From contig QRDG01000525.1 of NCBI GenBank assembly GCA_012064385.1, forward strand, positions 394,222 through 458,221: DNA of 64,000 nucleotides, given 5' to 3'. Under the pieces are notes generated by a model. That model was not told where the DNA came from and did not search any database. It was given only the letters and a program-made list of their open reading frames with translations. Below are positions 35,873 through 47,470 of the stretch, piece after piece. Made by a program: the position numbers and the translations under genes. Every line of letters starts with the position of its first letter. Within the stretch, counting starts at the first letter, position 1. The DNA is from Puccinellia tenuiflora (Eukaryota; Streptophyta; Magnoliopsida; Poales; Poaceae).

Positions 35873-35937
35873 GGAACTCAAAAGTTAAGCGTGCTCGGGC
35901 TGGAGCAGTTGGAGGATGGGTGACCGAATGGGAAGTT
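35873..35937 (+). other. 5S rRNA-derived segment inside the CACTA element
   Basis: About 65 bases match the central and 3' part of plant 5S rRNA: gaactc-aaagttaagcgtgctcgggc-tggagcagt-tggaggatgggtgacc-…-gggaagt. This is the part that contains the internal Pol III control region (A box, intermediate element, C box). The 5' third and the extreme 3' end of a 5S gene are missing, so it is not a functional rRNA gene. It lies on the + strand near the right end of the element. Confidence 0.82.
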
Positions 35938-36259
35938 TGACCAGAGTATGTGCTTTGACCTGAGATTAAGTGTATAATTAGTTTAAGTGTGTGGCTAGAT
36001 TAAGTGTATAACTAGTTTAAGTGTATAGTTAAGTAAGAAATTTCAGAATAGAATTAGAAATAGAATTACAGGTTGGTATAAATAACCGGTACCACGTGGA
36101 GGGTATTTAGCACCGGTTGTATATACAACCGGTACTAAAGGGATACCCCTTTAGTGCCGACCTCTTAGTACCGGTTGCACAACCGGTACTAACGGCCCTA
36201 CACAACCGGTATTGTTGCCCTGTTTTCTACTAGTGGTGTATATTACACTACAATTGCAG

Positions 36260-36622
36260 AGTCACGTGCAATGTCAAAGTATGTTCTTCACAAGAACAAC
36301 ACTGAACTTTTGAAGGAAGACAACTTTTCTAACGCGGCCAAGGTCAACATGTGGCTAGAAGTATAGAATCCCACGGATTTTTTACGCCCACGTGTCTGTT
36401 ATCATCTACCAGTGTCTCATAATACCTGTTTACCCTGGTGGAGAAACTGATGGCAAGGTCGTTGTTTAAGAGAATGTAGAGATGCTGAAGAAAACATTTG
36501 AAAGTGTACGAGCCTACGAGGCTCGCTTGTCCAAGTTCAAGTACTTAGTCGGTGATTTCATCAGCTTGACTGATCTGAACCATTTTCCAACCGCATACTG
36601 CTTCGCCTGCTTTGAACTCTGA
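36260..36622 (+). pseudogene. Phi-class glutathione S-transferase, last-exon pseudogene
   Basis: After an acceptor-like ttgcag the frame reads ESRAMSKYVLHKN, ELLKEDNFSNAAKVNMWLEV, then a stop (TAG). Later frames read NPTDF, IIYQCLIIPVYPGG and, near the end, MLKKTFESVRAYEARLSKF and KYLVGDFISLTDLNHFPTAY. These match the C-terminal helical domain of plant phi GSTs, which supplies the hydrophobic substrate pocket. At least two premature stops (in WLEV-stop and GKVV-stop) and frame changes make it inactive. The N-terminal glutathione-binding exons are not next to it. A CACTA element ends 24 bp upstream of this exon, so it probably inserted in the preceding intron. Confidence 0.82.
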
Positions 36623-36799
36623 GAATATATAAGTGAAATTTAATGTAAGATGTGTTGAAATAAGCTTCGCCTGCTTTGAACTCCTTAAAAATCAATAAAG
36701 TGAGAAAACATGTGAACTAATAAGCCTAAATTTCGTGAAATTTAATAAGCACAAAAACAAAACATGTTGACCCGTGGAAGCATGTGTTATACTACTTTG

Positions 36800-37245
36800 T
36801 TGTGCATGTCCTTGATGATATATGTAAATTGGGAAGAATAATAATTTGTATTGATTCAATAGGAGTACATGGGTTTATATAGGAGGACCTAACCGACCTA
36901 GGGTTTTAGGGAACCAACTCCAACTCTATCACATTAGGACTCCAACTCCTATTACAATTGTACTCTAATATCCCCCGCAGTGTCAGCGTCTGGCGTGATG
37001 ACGTTGAGACTGGAACGAATGTCGGTAAAGGATGCAGTTGGTAGTCCTTTGGTGAAGATATCAGCAAATTGAGCACTTTGTTGGCACATGAAGAACATGA
37101 ACCTCGCCTAGAGCAACTTTCTCACGAACAAAATGAATATCAATCTCTATGTGCTTTGTACGCCGATGCTGAACTGGATTAGATGCCAGATGTTGTCGCA
37201 ATAAACAATGGTAGCACGCTCAATGGGACGATGCACGCTGAAGAT
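36800..37245 (-). mobile_element. Ty1/copia fragment: end of RNase H plus start of 3' LTR
   Basis: On the - strand broken frames read ATIVYCDN, NPVQHRRTKHIEIDIHFVRE, KVALGEVHVLHVPT, then AQFADIFTKGLPTASFTDIR and SLNVITPDADTAGDIRV. This is the standard C-terminus of copia pol. A purine-rich gcggggga follows, then LTR-like DNA with tatataaaccc at about 36880. At least two frameshifts are present. The rest of the element is absent. Confidence 0.8.
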
Positions 37246-37487
37246 ATTATTTTTTTCATTTAAATTTTCCTTTCTGTATTTGTAATTGAAATGCTATAAA
37301 TGTAGTATAGACTCAGCTTAACATCGACCAAACATTAAATAAACTTGCATGAATAACCGACACTGTAAGAACGCCATTGAGTCCCTAGTTCATATAATTT
37401 CCACCAAGGTAGAGAAGACTACACAATTAATTAAGCTAGTCAGATCCTACATTTCTTCATGGATGCTCAAATTTACTAGTTGGTAAG
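37246..37487. other. Short AT-rich intergenic stretch
   Basis: Nothing was recognised between the Copia fragment and the next LTR-like start. Confidence 0.3.
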
Positions 37488-40400
37488 TGTAGCGCCCCGA
37501 CCCCAAAACTATACAGTGAAGCGTTGTGCAACAGACATCGCTACCCCGTATAGCAGAGAGATTGAGACTTGTGGAACAAACTGGCACATTGCATAACTCT
37601 ACGACACAAAACATATAGCAACTCATATAAGGAGAAGAATACAAATATTACACATCAAAAGGATTACGGATCCAACAATTCATCAAACGGAAGCGGGTAG
37701 TGTTGTCTAACAACAAGAAGCAAATATATGGCCTAAGAGGCCTACAATAAACATCACCCAAGCCAGCTTGTTCCACGATCCCAAGCTGCCACCTGGGAAC
37801 CCCATACTAGTAGTCGACATCAACGAAGAACCCACCTAGCTGCTCGGTGTCGTCCTCCTCTGAAATACAAAAATCATAGAGGCAGCAAAGAGAGACTGAG
37901 TACGATGTACTCACAAGTTTAACAGGACGATATAGGCCCAATGACTGACGGAGGCTCTAAAACTGTTTATGTATTTCTTTTGCATAAAGCTAGTTTTAAT
38001 AACCCGAAACAAAAATGACACATGGCATTCGTCTACTCAGAATACTTTTCAAAAGGGGTAAGAAAGTAACATTGTCATCGTGGTTCTCATCGAACCCTTT
38101 TGTAACCAACCATATTCATCTCCACCAAGGCACCCCCTCGAATCACCCTCGAGGAAGTGAACCTTTGTCACACGTTGATTATGCAACCTTTAGCTGCCAT
38201 ATCAATTAGGTTAATATTCTCTATGATCTTATCGTCTATTCCCAAGCTGTCCATAACCGTGGACACGGCTTTTCGAAAAGATTAACCCTGCAGGGGTGTA
38301 CTATTTTACCCATTGGTACCGTCCGGCTCACCTATTTGGTCCTCTTCCGGGGAAGGCCGGCAAGCGGGCGCGGTTAGACCTTTACAATGCATGAGGCTTA
38401 CTCAAGGACCATCAGTGGCGGAAGGACAGGTTCAGCGCTCCCAGCGCCCTGCCCCACCGTCACATCCTAAACACCACCATCCTCATCAATTCTTTTTCCG
38501 CTCACACACACGACAAATGGAAAACTCGAACTAGAGGACCCTTGACAAGCCCCTCACAAATTATTCGGTCAGTAAGGCGCCCATACACCCACCAATGGCA
38601 GTACGCTCGTCTTGGTTCAAGAGGTAAAGAACTCGCACCTAGGGGCTAGAGTGAGGCAAAACACCATCCCCGATGGCAACTCACCCAAGCCGTCTTAGCA
38701 TTTTAATTAGCATCACAATTATCCACCATGCCCGAATCATTCCATTATCATCAACAATTACGGAATTAATAACGGACATAAAGCATTATTTAATCATTGC
38801 TAAGCATAGCTAAGCATATGAATACAACAATTCTATCCTTATCTCGGCCAACACTTTAACCCTAGGTTTCATAGGTAGGGATACATATGATTGGCTCGGG
38901 GAAGAACATGCATTCATAGGATATTCTAATATGTACCAAAAGAGACATTTGAACCGCATGCAATATTATGGTGGATAAAATAATTTGATAAAATCATAGG
39001 ATGCTAGATGCCAAGAAGGTTAGGTTATCTCTTGCCTTGCTGCCCGGGCGTGAAGTACTGCTCGTCGGGGTAAGTAGCGTTAACCTCAACTCCGGAATCT
39101 ATCGATACCCAAAAAGAAAAGCACAAAACACATAAATCACAAGAACACAAGGTGCAATGCTCAATCACATGATGACATGTCAAATTGATGCAAGGATATC
39201 ATTATATCATATTAAAAGCAAAATTAAATGGGAGCCAAATAATTAGTGCAATTATTTGGAAACAACCCCATATTTATCTTAGTGTCCACAATTGTCGTAA
39301 ATTATTAAATTATTAGAGAAGTGGCTCAATATGCATGGACATGACATGAAATGGGTATGGTGTATCATTCCGATCAATTTGGTACCTCGTTTGTAATTTT
39401 TGGAGCACCAATGAATAAATAGCAAATTAATTAAAGAATTGAATTTAATTCATTTAATCAAATTATGAATAACATCAAATAAAAGTTTGTGATCATGATG
39501 TGATAAGTGCATGGTTTGATAGCATTTGACATGTTGATCACTTTGATATTTAATTCATAATTTTTGGACAATTATTTAATAAGTTATGATTTTCTCAAAT
39601 TCGGTATTATTTAACCCATTTTAGAAATTCTTAAATAAAAGCAAAATTATTTAATCAAAAGGGCAAAACAATGTTTCCAAAAGATAGCAAATGTTTTTCT
39701 AAACACTTTGGTATTTGATTTGCCCAATTTGAAGTATTATTCAAATAGATATTAATTATTTAAACTTCCAAAATATTTCCCCAATTTGCAGAAATTACTG
39801 TTGCGGGCCGGCCCGTGAGTCGGCCCAGGCCGGATGGCAGGCCGGGACAGAGCCAGAGGAGGCCGGCCTCAGAGCCGGCCCAAACCGGGTGTGAGGCCGG
39901 GCCCAAACCCGAGACTGCCGGCCTAGCGGCCGGCCCAGACCGGGGTGGAGGCCGGGCTTCTAACAGAACGAGTCGGCCTGCTGGCCGGCTCAGGCCGACG
40001 CCCAGGCCGGGCAAGCTGGCGTGCGGGACGGCTACGACCGGCGGCGTCTGCGGCAACGGCGAGAGCGAGTGGGGGAGAGAGGACGCGGGGGGGGGGGGGC
40101 TGAACAGGGGCAAAGACTCACCCTTGGATGAATGGTGTGGCCGGCGACGACAGAGAGGGGCCGACGGCGACGCAAGGGTGCTCGGCGTCGGCGGACGGAG
40201 GCGAGGGGAAAACGGACGGCGTCGGCAGCTTCGGCCGCCCCTTGTCGATTCACGCGGTGTGGAGGTAGAGCGCGCTGATGCGGAGACGAGTGCTTGCTCG
40301 ACGGAGCTGGCGGAGGTTGGAGACATCGACGATTGACGAGGGGAGGCTGCGGCGAGGAGATCGGCGGAGCCCGGCCGGCGCGGGCAAAGAAATGGGCGGC

Positions 40401-41560
40401 ACGGGCGACTCGAGGCACCCCGACTCGATTCCGTGGTCTAGGAGGTAGCTGGCGACACGGCGATGCTCGTCCGCGACTTTGATTCGAACGGGGAGGCGCC
40501 AGTCGAATGCACTACGGTGGCGACTACGGCTCGGCCTCCGGTCCGTGCGGGGGAGCTAGGGCTCGGGGAGAGGAAAGGAGAGGAGCAGGTGAGAGGCAGA
40601 ACAGGGGGGGGGGGGGGCGTGGTCTCAGGGTCCTCCTCGACCACCAGTATAGAGCAGGGCGGCATGGCACCAGCTCGGGTGTGGTGGCGACGGCGTCGGC
40701 CGGTCGACCACTCTTCGGTCGCTACAGGAAGAAGGAGGCCAAGTTGCTGAAAACCCCCTAGCAATATTTCTGGAATTTGCAACAAGGCCCTCAAGCAACC
40801 TTGGCAAGTTAAAAAGGGGCTTTTGTGCCAACTTATAAAATCTACAAAAATTCCCATAGACTCCATTTGTCCTCTAGTTGCTCCCCAAAATTTGGTTTGG
40901 CAAAATAAAATGTTTTGGACCAACTTTGTTCACAGCCTTTAATTAGGGTAGTTTTGAGCAATTTCCAAAAGGTATTTAATTGGAGCATTTATACAACTCC
41001 AAAAATATTGAAAATATTCTTAGAGGATCCCAACATGTTGATGAAGCTCCCCATGAATTTAGTTTGAATTTGGAAAGCTTAACTTGGTTCCAAAATTAAG
41101 AATTTGAATTTCATCCAAATTTGGACTCTCATGTCATTTCTTATTTATCAAATTTTGAAAAGTGAGAACTTGTTATACAAACAACGTGGGAACTTCCTAA
41201 ACAATTTGGAAGTTCATTTAGTGGTTTTCCAAGTTGGGCATTTTCATTGGTTGGATGTGGGGAAGTTTGAGCTTTCCATTTCAATTGTTTCCAAGTGAAG
41301 GTTAGAATTGGCAAAATGCATATGGATGCTATGATGCACACAAGGAAACAAAAGTGGAAAAATCATTCGTATTTTTCATAACCAAGTTAGGGCTGTTAAA
41401 ACAAGGCTTTTCAACATTGTCTTAATAACCAAGGATGAGGATCTTGTATTGTTTGGATCTGGTCTTGCCCGGTGAGGAGGGCGAGGCGAGGAGCTTGGCA
41501 AGCACGACCAAGACGGAGTAGATTCTCAATATTCATTAATAATAAAACTCCATTTAAGAG
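37488..41560. mobile_element. Long LTR (or LTR plus interior) of an unidentified retrotransposon, truncated
   Basis: It starts TGTAGCGCCCCGACCCC, a typical start of long grass gypsy LTRs whose other end reads GGGGCGCTACA. No such end is found. The sequence has the usual mixed texture of these LTRs (cgtggacacggcttttcga, ttacccattggtaccg, ggggaaggccggcaagcgggc) and a GC-rich block at 39.8-40.75 kb. No protein domain was recognised. The right limit is approximate. Confidence 0.5.
39805..40020. repeat. GC-rich minisatellite of about 60-bp units
   Basis: Four imperfect units contain ccggcccaggccgg-like words (cggcccaggccgg, cggcccaaaccgg, cggcccagaccgg, cggctcaggccg), each followed by a ggccggg spacer. 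Confidence 0.65.
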
Positions 41561-43199
41561 CTAGATCGACACATGGTGCGAGAGGGAGATCTTACTATGG
41601 ACATATTTAATTCCATTGAAAAGCTCAGAAAATGTAGAAGACCATGTCTAGATCTCAATTCTACACACTCTGTCTGCGTTCTGGATTTTTTCAAAGTCAA
41701 ACATATTTTTTTTGCATATGTATGCTGACAAAGTCAACCTCGTTACTGTCACGGTGTCACCCCAGTCCAAAGTCCAAACTTAGGGAGGCTGCCGCCGCTG
41801 GCCGCTCTTCCTTCCTCTGACGGCCGCCGCACCTCGCCTCGCGTTCTGTTCTGCCGCGGCGGCCCCAGACCGGCGGTGTCGATGGCCTGGTGCCTGCAGA
41901 GAGAGGCGGCCGCAGGTGGTGGCCGCGACGTGGAGGCGGGGGAGGGGCCGCGGTGGGCCGTGACGGTGGCGGCGAGGCAGCGGATAGGCAAAGAGAGACG
42001 GCGTCGCTCGCGTGCGGCGGCGAGAAAGCTCCGGGACCTCCCTCTCGTTCTACGAGCACGGAAAATGGCTGCTGCCGGTGAGATTTCTTCCTCCCCCCCT
42101 CCAGGTAGAGCTTCCACGGCATCGAGGGTAGAATGGGTTGTCCTTCTTCAGTCACACTTGGGGAGATTGCATCGCATACTTCCGCCTGGATTGTTGATTT
42201 TTTCCTTCTATTATTCCACACTGCATACATTCCGCCTTGTTCAACAACAACGGATTGTTGATTTCCCCCCCTCTCTCAAAGAAGTTATCTATTACCTTCT
42301 GTTCTGTCCTGTCCTGTGTCTTGCCATTGTTCCTATTTCGCCAATGCAGCAGAGGAGGCAACTGATTCTATGGGTGCTCTGCTTTTAGATTATTATTTTT
42401 TGAATGGTCAGCTTTTAGATATATTTATGTAGTGTGCTTTATTTCCTTTGTATTGAACTTGGAAATGCTTCCCAGCTCCTTAAAAGATGCATTTCCTTTA
42501 TCCTGAACTTGGGAATGCCATAAAAGAAGAGCTTGCCAGTTAGGTTCCCGTGTAAGTTGCTTTCTTTCTGACCAAGTTCACTGTCTGAAAGGGAGAATTG
42601 ACTGCCTTCATGATGGGCGTGTAATCGACGCAATGAGAGGGATTGAGGAATCAGTCCACGGGGTTTATAACTTGGTTGGACCATGGTCCCATAGCCTGTC
42701 TAGGTATTAGTCGAGTTTCAGTCCTGAAGAGATCAGTCTGGTACTCTGCACTGCATGGTCTCAGGCAAAACGATATTTTTTTTTTGGTTTAACAAGGGGA
42801 GTAAAACAAAAAAGATGAAGCAACTAGTATAAGGGGGGCTGGCATCTCTAGCTTACAATGTTCATTGTATTTCTGTGTCATATTTTTATTATTACTTTTA
42901 GGGAGCTTTTGTCTGGATATACGTTAAATTTGCATTAGTAATATTCAGGGAATGAGACATTTGTATTATTACAAGTTTTACTATGATTGGGGATTTTAGA
43001 AACCGTCCAACCAAGCGAATCCAACGGTAGAAAAATAGGAGGTACTAGAAAGTAGTAGAAAAAAAGTACCGAGAAGTACTAAAGAAGTACTAAAAATATG
43101 TATTTATTAAAAGCGTAGATCATTTGGAGTCTCCTCCGCATCGTCCTCCAGCACAGCGCGACGGCTCCGATACCAAGGACCAACGCGTGGGGATTCTAA
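41561..43199. other. Intergenic; contains segments duplicated elsewhere in the kinase cluster
   Basis: The interval 41757-41875 (ccccagtccaaagtccaaac, gacggccgccgcacc) has a diverged copy at 52079-52160. The intervals 42145-42180 and 42330-42530 match 46090-46440 (for example ctttatcctgaacttgggaa with ctttatcctaaacatgggaa). An open + frame at 41876-42388 has no recognisable domain. Confidence 0.5.
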
Positions 43200-43898
43200 T
43201 GGAGATCCATGTAGCCGGTGGCTCTCGTGCGTACCTGCGCGTCGAGCTCGGCTTCATCGCCGCCGTGAAACCTCATCCGCAAGAGCATCATCAGCGCGGC
43301 CGCGATGCCGCGCGCCACAACGTTGTACCTCATTTCGCTCATCAGCAGGACGACTAGCAAGCTCCAAGTCCAAGTGCATGCGCCGTGTGTCGCCGATGGG
43401 TACCAGGAGATGGACCCCATCGCTACCGCTGTAATCGCGGTCACCATGGCCATGGCCATGTTGAGCACAAAATGCATCGCCCGCATCAACTAGGTTGCGT
43501 CCTGCGTCGAGCTCGGAGCCCTGGAGGCAGATGAGGTGCTTGAAGAGGTCCTCGGCGAGGATCTTGTCTTAGTTGGGGACGCGGAGGGCGAGCTCCAGCC
43601 CTAGCGCGCGGGGCGCGCCGTACATCAGGGCCATGAGATGCGTGAGCTAGCCGCGCCAGTGGAGCACGTCCAATAGCGGGTTCGGGTCATCGTCCATGGT
43701 CCACGGTCCACCAGCCCTTCCAGCGTGCAGCGGGGCGTCGGCGATGCGGATGAAAACGTCGCCCTGCCGCCGAGAGCTCACGCACTCCACCGTCCGCCTC
43801 CGACCTCGTCCAGTCGTCCACCGTGCCATTCCCACCCGGCTGCAGACCATGGCGCTCACGTCGACCTTGGAAGAACATGAACAACACATGACCTGCAT
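43200..43898 (-). pseudogene. Uncharacterised membrane-protein gene, broken
   Basis: The - strand frame reads MARWTTGRGRRRTVECVSS, VFIRIADAPL, GPWTMDDDPNPLLDVLHWRG, stop, LTHLMALMYGAPRALGLELA, then VPN, stop, DKILAEDLFKHLICLQGSE. After a frame change it reads AMHFVLNMAMAMVTAITAVA, MGSISWY and WTWSLLVVLLMSEMRYN, then ARGIAAALMMLLRMRF and a stop at about 43196. The second part has two or three hydrophobic helices. The steady flow of coherent sequence across two in-frame stops and one shift indicates a decayed gene. I have seen similar unnamed grass proteins but know no function. Confidence 0.6.
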
Positions 43899-44419
43899 GT
43901 GGATTCTGTTGCTATCGTTGGACCGTGCTGCTGCTGGTCACTTTCGTTGCTTGCTCTGCTCCGTTGGGCCAGCAATTGATGATATTACCGGGAATTAATT
44001 GCATGAGATCAACGACTGATTTAATTTTGAGCGGTAGTACTGAAAAGTACCGGGAAGTACTTGCCAACCACCGTAAAAACGCTCTTGTATTATTTGTAAG
44101 AACATACATACCTCTGACAAGCAGCATGTCATGAGGGTTCACATTTGGCAGAACTAATAAGTGGTGATTGACTTGACCATGCAAGGTCCTTCACTGAAAT
44201 TCCTCCTTGTAGACAAGCTAAGCTACACCTGCACATGGTATTTAATGGTAATGCTGCCTTGTATTTATGGTAATACTGTCCCAATCTGAACTTGGGTGAC
44301 CTCAAATAGACTTCCTGGTCTGTGTCGGTCAACTGAAACATGACGTCCTAGGTGTTCAACTTCTAGTCTATATATGTATACACCTGCTCTTCTTCTAGTT
44401 ATTCACATTCTTCTTCTCC
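43899..44419. other. Upstream region of the first receptor-kinase copy
   Basis: A tatatatgta TATA-like motif at about 44369 precedes the ATG at 44420. The sequence near 44160-44300 resembles the upstream regions of the intact kinase (46.95 and 47.27 kb). Confidence 0.5.
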
Positions 44420-45594
44420 ATGTCTCTCCTCTGCATACTACTCGGGTTTCTCCTCTTGCACACTTCTCCTTGGTGTTCATTCGCAGCTGCAAATGAAGAC
44501 ACTCTCACGGCAGGCCAAGCACTCCGCGTTGGCGACAAAGCTCATCTCAAGAAATGGCAAGTTTGCGCTTGGCTTCTTCCAGTTCCAGCCAGCAAGCACC
44601 ATTGTCAGTAAGTCGTCCCGCAACGCCACCTCCCCCAGCCCTAGCTTGTGGTATCTTGGCATATGGTTCAATAAGATCCCAGTTTTTACTGTCGGCTGGG
44701 TTGCTAATAGGGAGGAGCCCATCACCCACCCCAATCTCAACCTAACACAGCTCAAGATCTCAAGTGATGGCAATCTTGCCATCGTAGTAAACCATGCCAA
44801 CTACACTGAATCTGTAGTTTGGTCCACCCGCATTATCAATAATAGGACACAAACCAGCAGCATAAACACTACCATTAGTATTGCCCTTCTCTTGAACACC
44901 GGAAACCTTGCCCTCACATATGAACAAAAGATGTTGTGGCAGAGCTTCGACTACCCAACAGATGTTTGGCTTCCTGGTGCCAAATTTGGCCGGAACAAGG
45001 TCACTGGTTTTAATCACCAGGGCATCTCAAGAAAGAGCCTCATTGATCCAGGTTTCGGCTCATATAGCCTTGAACTAGAGGACAGCAGTGGGATCATCCT
45101 CAAGCGCCGCAACAACCCCTTGGTAGTGTATTGGCGTTATCAGGGGCGGATCCACATGGTAGCAACCGGGTCCCTGGGCGTTATGCATCCTCCGGAGCAT
45201 CAACATTGAATCTCTTACCAATACTCAACTCACTGATGGATTTGGATCCTCGGACCAAAGGTTTACTTAACGTGTCATATATTGATAACAACCAAGAGGA
45301 GTAATACACGTATACTTTACAGGATGAATCATCGTCTTCCGTATTTGTCTCACTAGACATCTCTGGTCACATCAAGCTGAGTTACATAGTAACTTTAGTT
45401 CTGAAGAGGCCGAAAGGGTTTGCAAAGTTGCATGTTGGTGCATCCAAGATAACGACTTTGATCGGCTGACAATGGGTGATGTTGTCCGGGTTCTCGAGGG
45501 TCTTCGGGAGATCGATATTCCTCCTATGCCAAAATTCCTTGCAGCTATAACGAACAATCTGGTGCTGCAACTTGAATGTAATAATGAGTCGTAG
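44420..45594 (+). pseudogene. G-type lectin receptor kinase pseudogene (kinase deleted)
   Basis: This is the first copy of the kinase cluster. It starts MSLLCILLGFLLLHTSPWCS, a signal peptide, then AANEDTLTAGQALRVG. A frameshift follows, and frame 44493-45209 continues with the lectin domain (LISRNGKFALGFFQFQP, WYLGIWFNKIPVFTV, WQSFDYPTDVWLPGAKFGRN). Another frameshift follows YWRYQG. At 45380/45381 the sequence jumps from the S-locus region (SLDISGHIKLS) to the end of the kinase domain (SEEAERVCKVACWCIQDN, then MGDVVRVLEGLREIDIPPMP). Aligned to the intact gene at 47.8-50.4 kb, about 1,435 bp are missing, covering the rest of the S-locus domain, PAN, membrane segment and nearly all of the kinase. 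It cannot make a working receptor. Confidence 0.9.
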
Positions 45595-46944
45595 TCGATG
45601 CTAATAGCATCTGTTAATTTATGCTTTGAAAGTTGGAGTAATGTGAAGTGGGAGGAATAAAAGCTTGTAGTTGCTAATTAAATTGTCTCTTATTTAGTGC
45701 CAATTATGGTAAGCGGGCATTGTAATAAATATGGCAGAACTAGGAATATGTGTATGTTTTGTTGTCTGTTGATCGGATAGTTCGATATATATCCTTAAAT
45801 TGATGTATGCCACTACCTGTTTGTTGAGAGCACTGAGCACACATAGCCTGGTCGTGCCTCGTGCACACTTGGTGGTGTAGCCTTCTTGCACGTCACCGTC
45901 AGTCTGGCACTACAGCTGCTCGACAAAATGCGTGCCTGCACATGAAAAAGGAATCTAGGTTTGAAGACGGCCAAAGCTTACATGACGGTATGTAATATGT
46001 TGACTATTGCTACATAAATTGTATTTTTCGAACTCTTGCAAGCAATCTGTACATGTTATGTGGACTAGTGCACGGTAGAGTGAATTTCTTCTTCAGTCAC
46101 ACCTGGTGACAGACAGCACATTACATTCTGCCTTGTTCTCACTGTTGCTTAGAGGTAGAAATTAGAAGATCCCTAGCTGCTACTTGTCTACTCTTTAGGA
46201 CTGACTGAAATATTGTTGCCAAATCAGGTCGCTGAAGACCTGAAGTGTTGTGCTGAAAAAACACCAGAATCAGATTGTTGAATTATGCGTCTTTCTCTAT
46301 AAAAAAAATCTGTCGTTTTCCTATTCTGCCAATGTAGAAGAGGAGTTACCCGCCTATGGGGGCTCTGTTTTTTAGATATATGTATGCTTTATTTTCTTTA
46401 TCCTAAACATGGGAATGCTATAAGAAAAGTTTGACAATCACATTTCTGGGTTGCTCTGTTTCTGACCTTAACCATTCCCACTTACAAGACTATGTGATAC
46501 GCTTTTGCAGAGAATTGACTAGACTGCCTCCACAGTAGCGTGCGGTCGATTGACCTAGTAAGAGTGATTGAGGCGTCAGGTCATTCTCCTTTTATCGAGC
46601 AAGAAGACCTTGGTCCAACTATCACTCCGAGGGACAGTTCCATAGCTTCTCTATGTACTACAACGTTGAATTTCAGTCCTTGAGAGGTGAGTCTGGTACT
46701 CTGATATCAGCACTACTAACCAACATATGTTTTGGTTAATTTGCGTTCCTTTTATAGCCCTCTCTTGCTTGTTTTATTTCCGTTCATGGTCGCAATTTGT
46801 AGGGAGCTTTTGTTGCTCTTCTGTGTTGATACCCTTGAATCTGCAATTTTAATATTCATTGAAGCAAATTATGGGTTAGATTTTTATATATTGTGTGGTA
46901 ATGTTAACACTTGCATGCTATCACTAAAAAAAATAAAAGATATG
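45595..46944. other. Downstream flank of the first kinase copy and spacer
   Basis: The interval 45595-46020 is the 3' flank and matches 50395-50850 after the intact gene, including ggaggaataaaagcttg with an AATAAA signal and gtatgccactacctgttt. The interval 46080-46720 matches 42100-42750. No gene is seen. Confidence 0.6.
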
Positions 46945-47470
46945 CCTGGTTAGCTTGGTGGAAGCCTTGTGGTTGACTTGACCTTGACCTTGGTCGTCCA
47001 TGGGTGGCTCCGTGCAGCCGCTTCGTGGAAGCTTGGTTGAAGGTTCTCCATGTAGAAAATCTAATCTAGCACATAGTTTTTTATGGTACTACTTGCTGCG
47101 TGAGAGAGCACCAAATGGGTATACGTACATCTACCCAGTTCAAGTGGCACCCCAAGTGGGCATGTAGCCAGGGCTCTCCCAATCTGTGCTGCTTAGTAAA
47201 AAGGATTTTTACCCTTGAATAAGTGAGTTACTTTTATCTGGTTTAGCCGGTTAATACTATGTTCATTCAGGCCATTGCCTTGTTAGTTAGCCTCCTTGTG
47301 ACTGACTTGACCTTCATTTACCATGGTCGTCCGTGTTCATGGTTTTTAATGGCAATAGTACTACCTACTGCCTTGAATTATATACAGAGATAGCAACAAA
47401 TTAATTAATTAGGTGTGCAGCTACCAAACAGTTCAAGTGGCAGCCCAAGTGGGTGTACAGTACAGCTAAG
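46945..47470 (+). repeat. Duplicated promoter segment upstream of the intact kinase
   Basis: The block at about 46945-47165 (ttgacttgacc, tggtcgtcc, ttcaagtggcaccccaagtg) is repeated at about 47270-47455 (ctgacttgacc, tggtcgtcc, ttcaagtggcagcccaagtg). The copies are about 320 bp apart and diverged. Confidence 0.6.

Larger units (their letters stand above)
29532..36235. mobile_element. Complete, non-autonomous CACTA (En/Spm) element, 6,704 bp
   Basis: It begins CACTAGTAGAAAA and ends TTTTCTACTAGTG, perfect CACTA-type inverted termini, flanked on both sides by the 3-bp duplication GTG (29529-29531 and 36236-36238). Subterminal tttagtaccggtt/aaccggtactaaa motifs fill 29560-29870 and 36085-36220. 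The interior lacks a working transposase. It holds an about 5-kb tandem array, a transposase remnant, AT-rich duplicated DNA and a 5S rRNA-like segment. Confidence 0.93.

Noticed and set aside
35873..35937. Functional 5S rRNA gene
   Set aside because: Only about 65 bases match. The 5' third and the 3' end are missing, and internal differences are present.
42124..42388. Possible small membrane-protein gene in the 170-codon + ORF
   Set aside because: The hydrophobic tail comes from T-rich DNA that is duplicated, with disruptions, at 46.1-46.4 kb. The frame is not conserved there.
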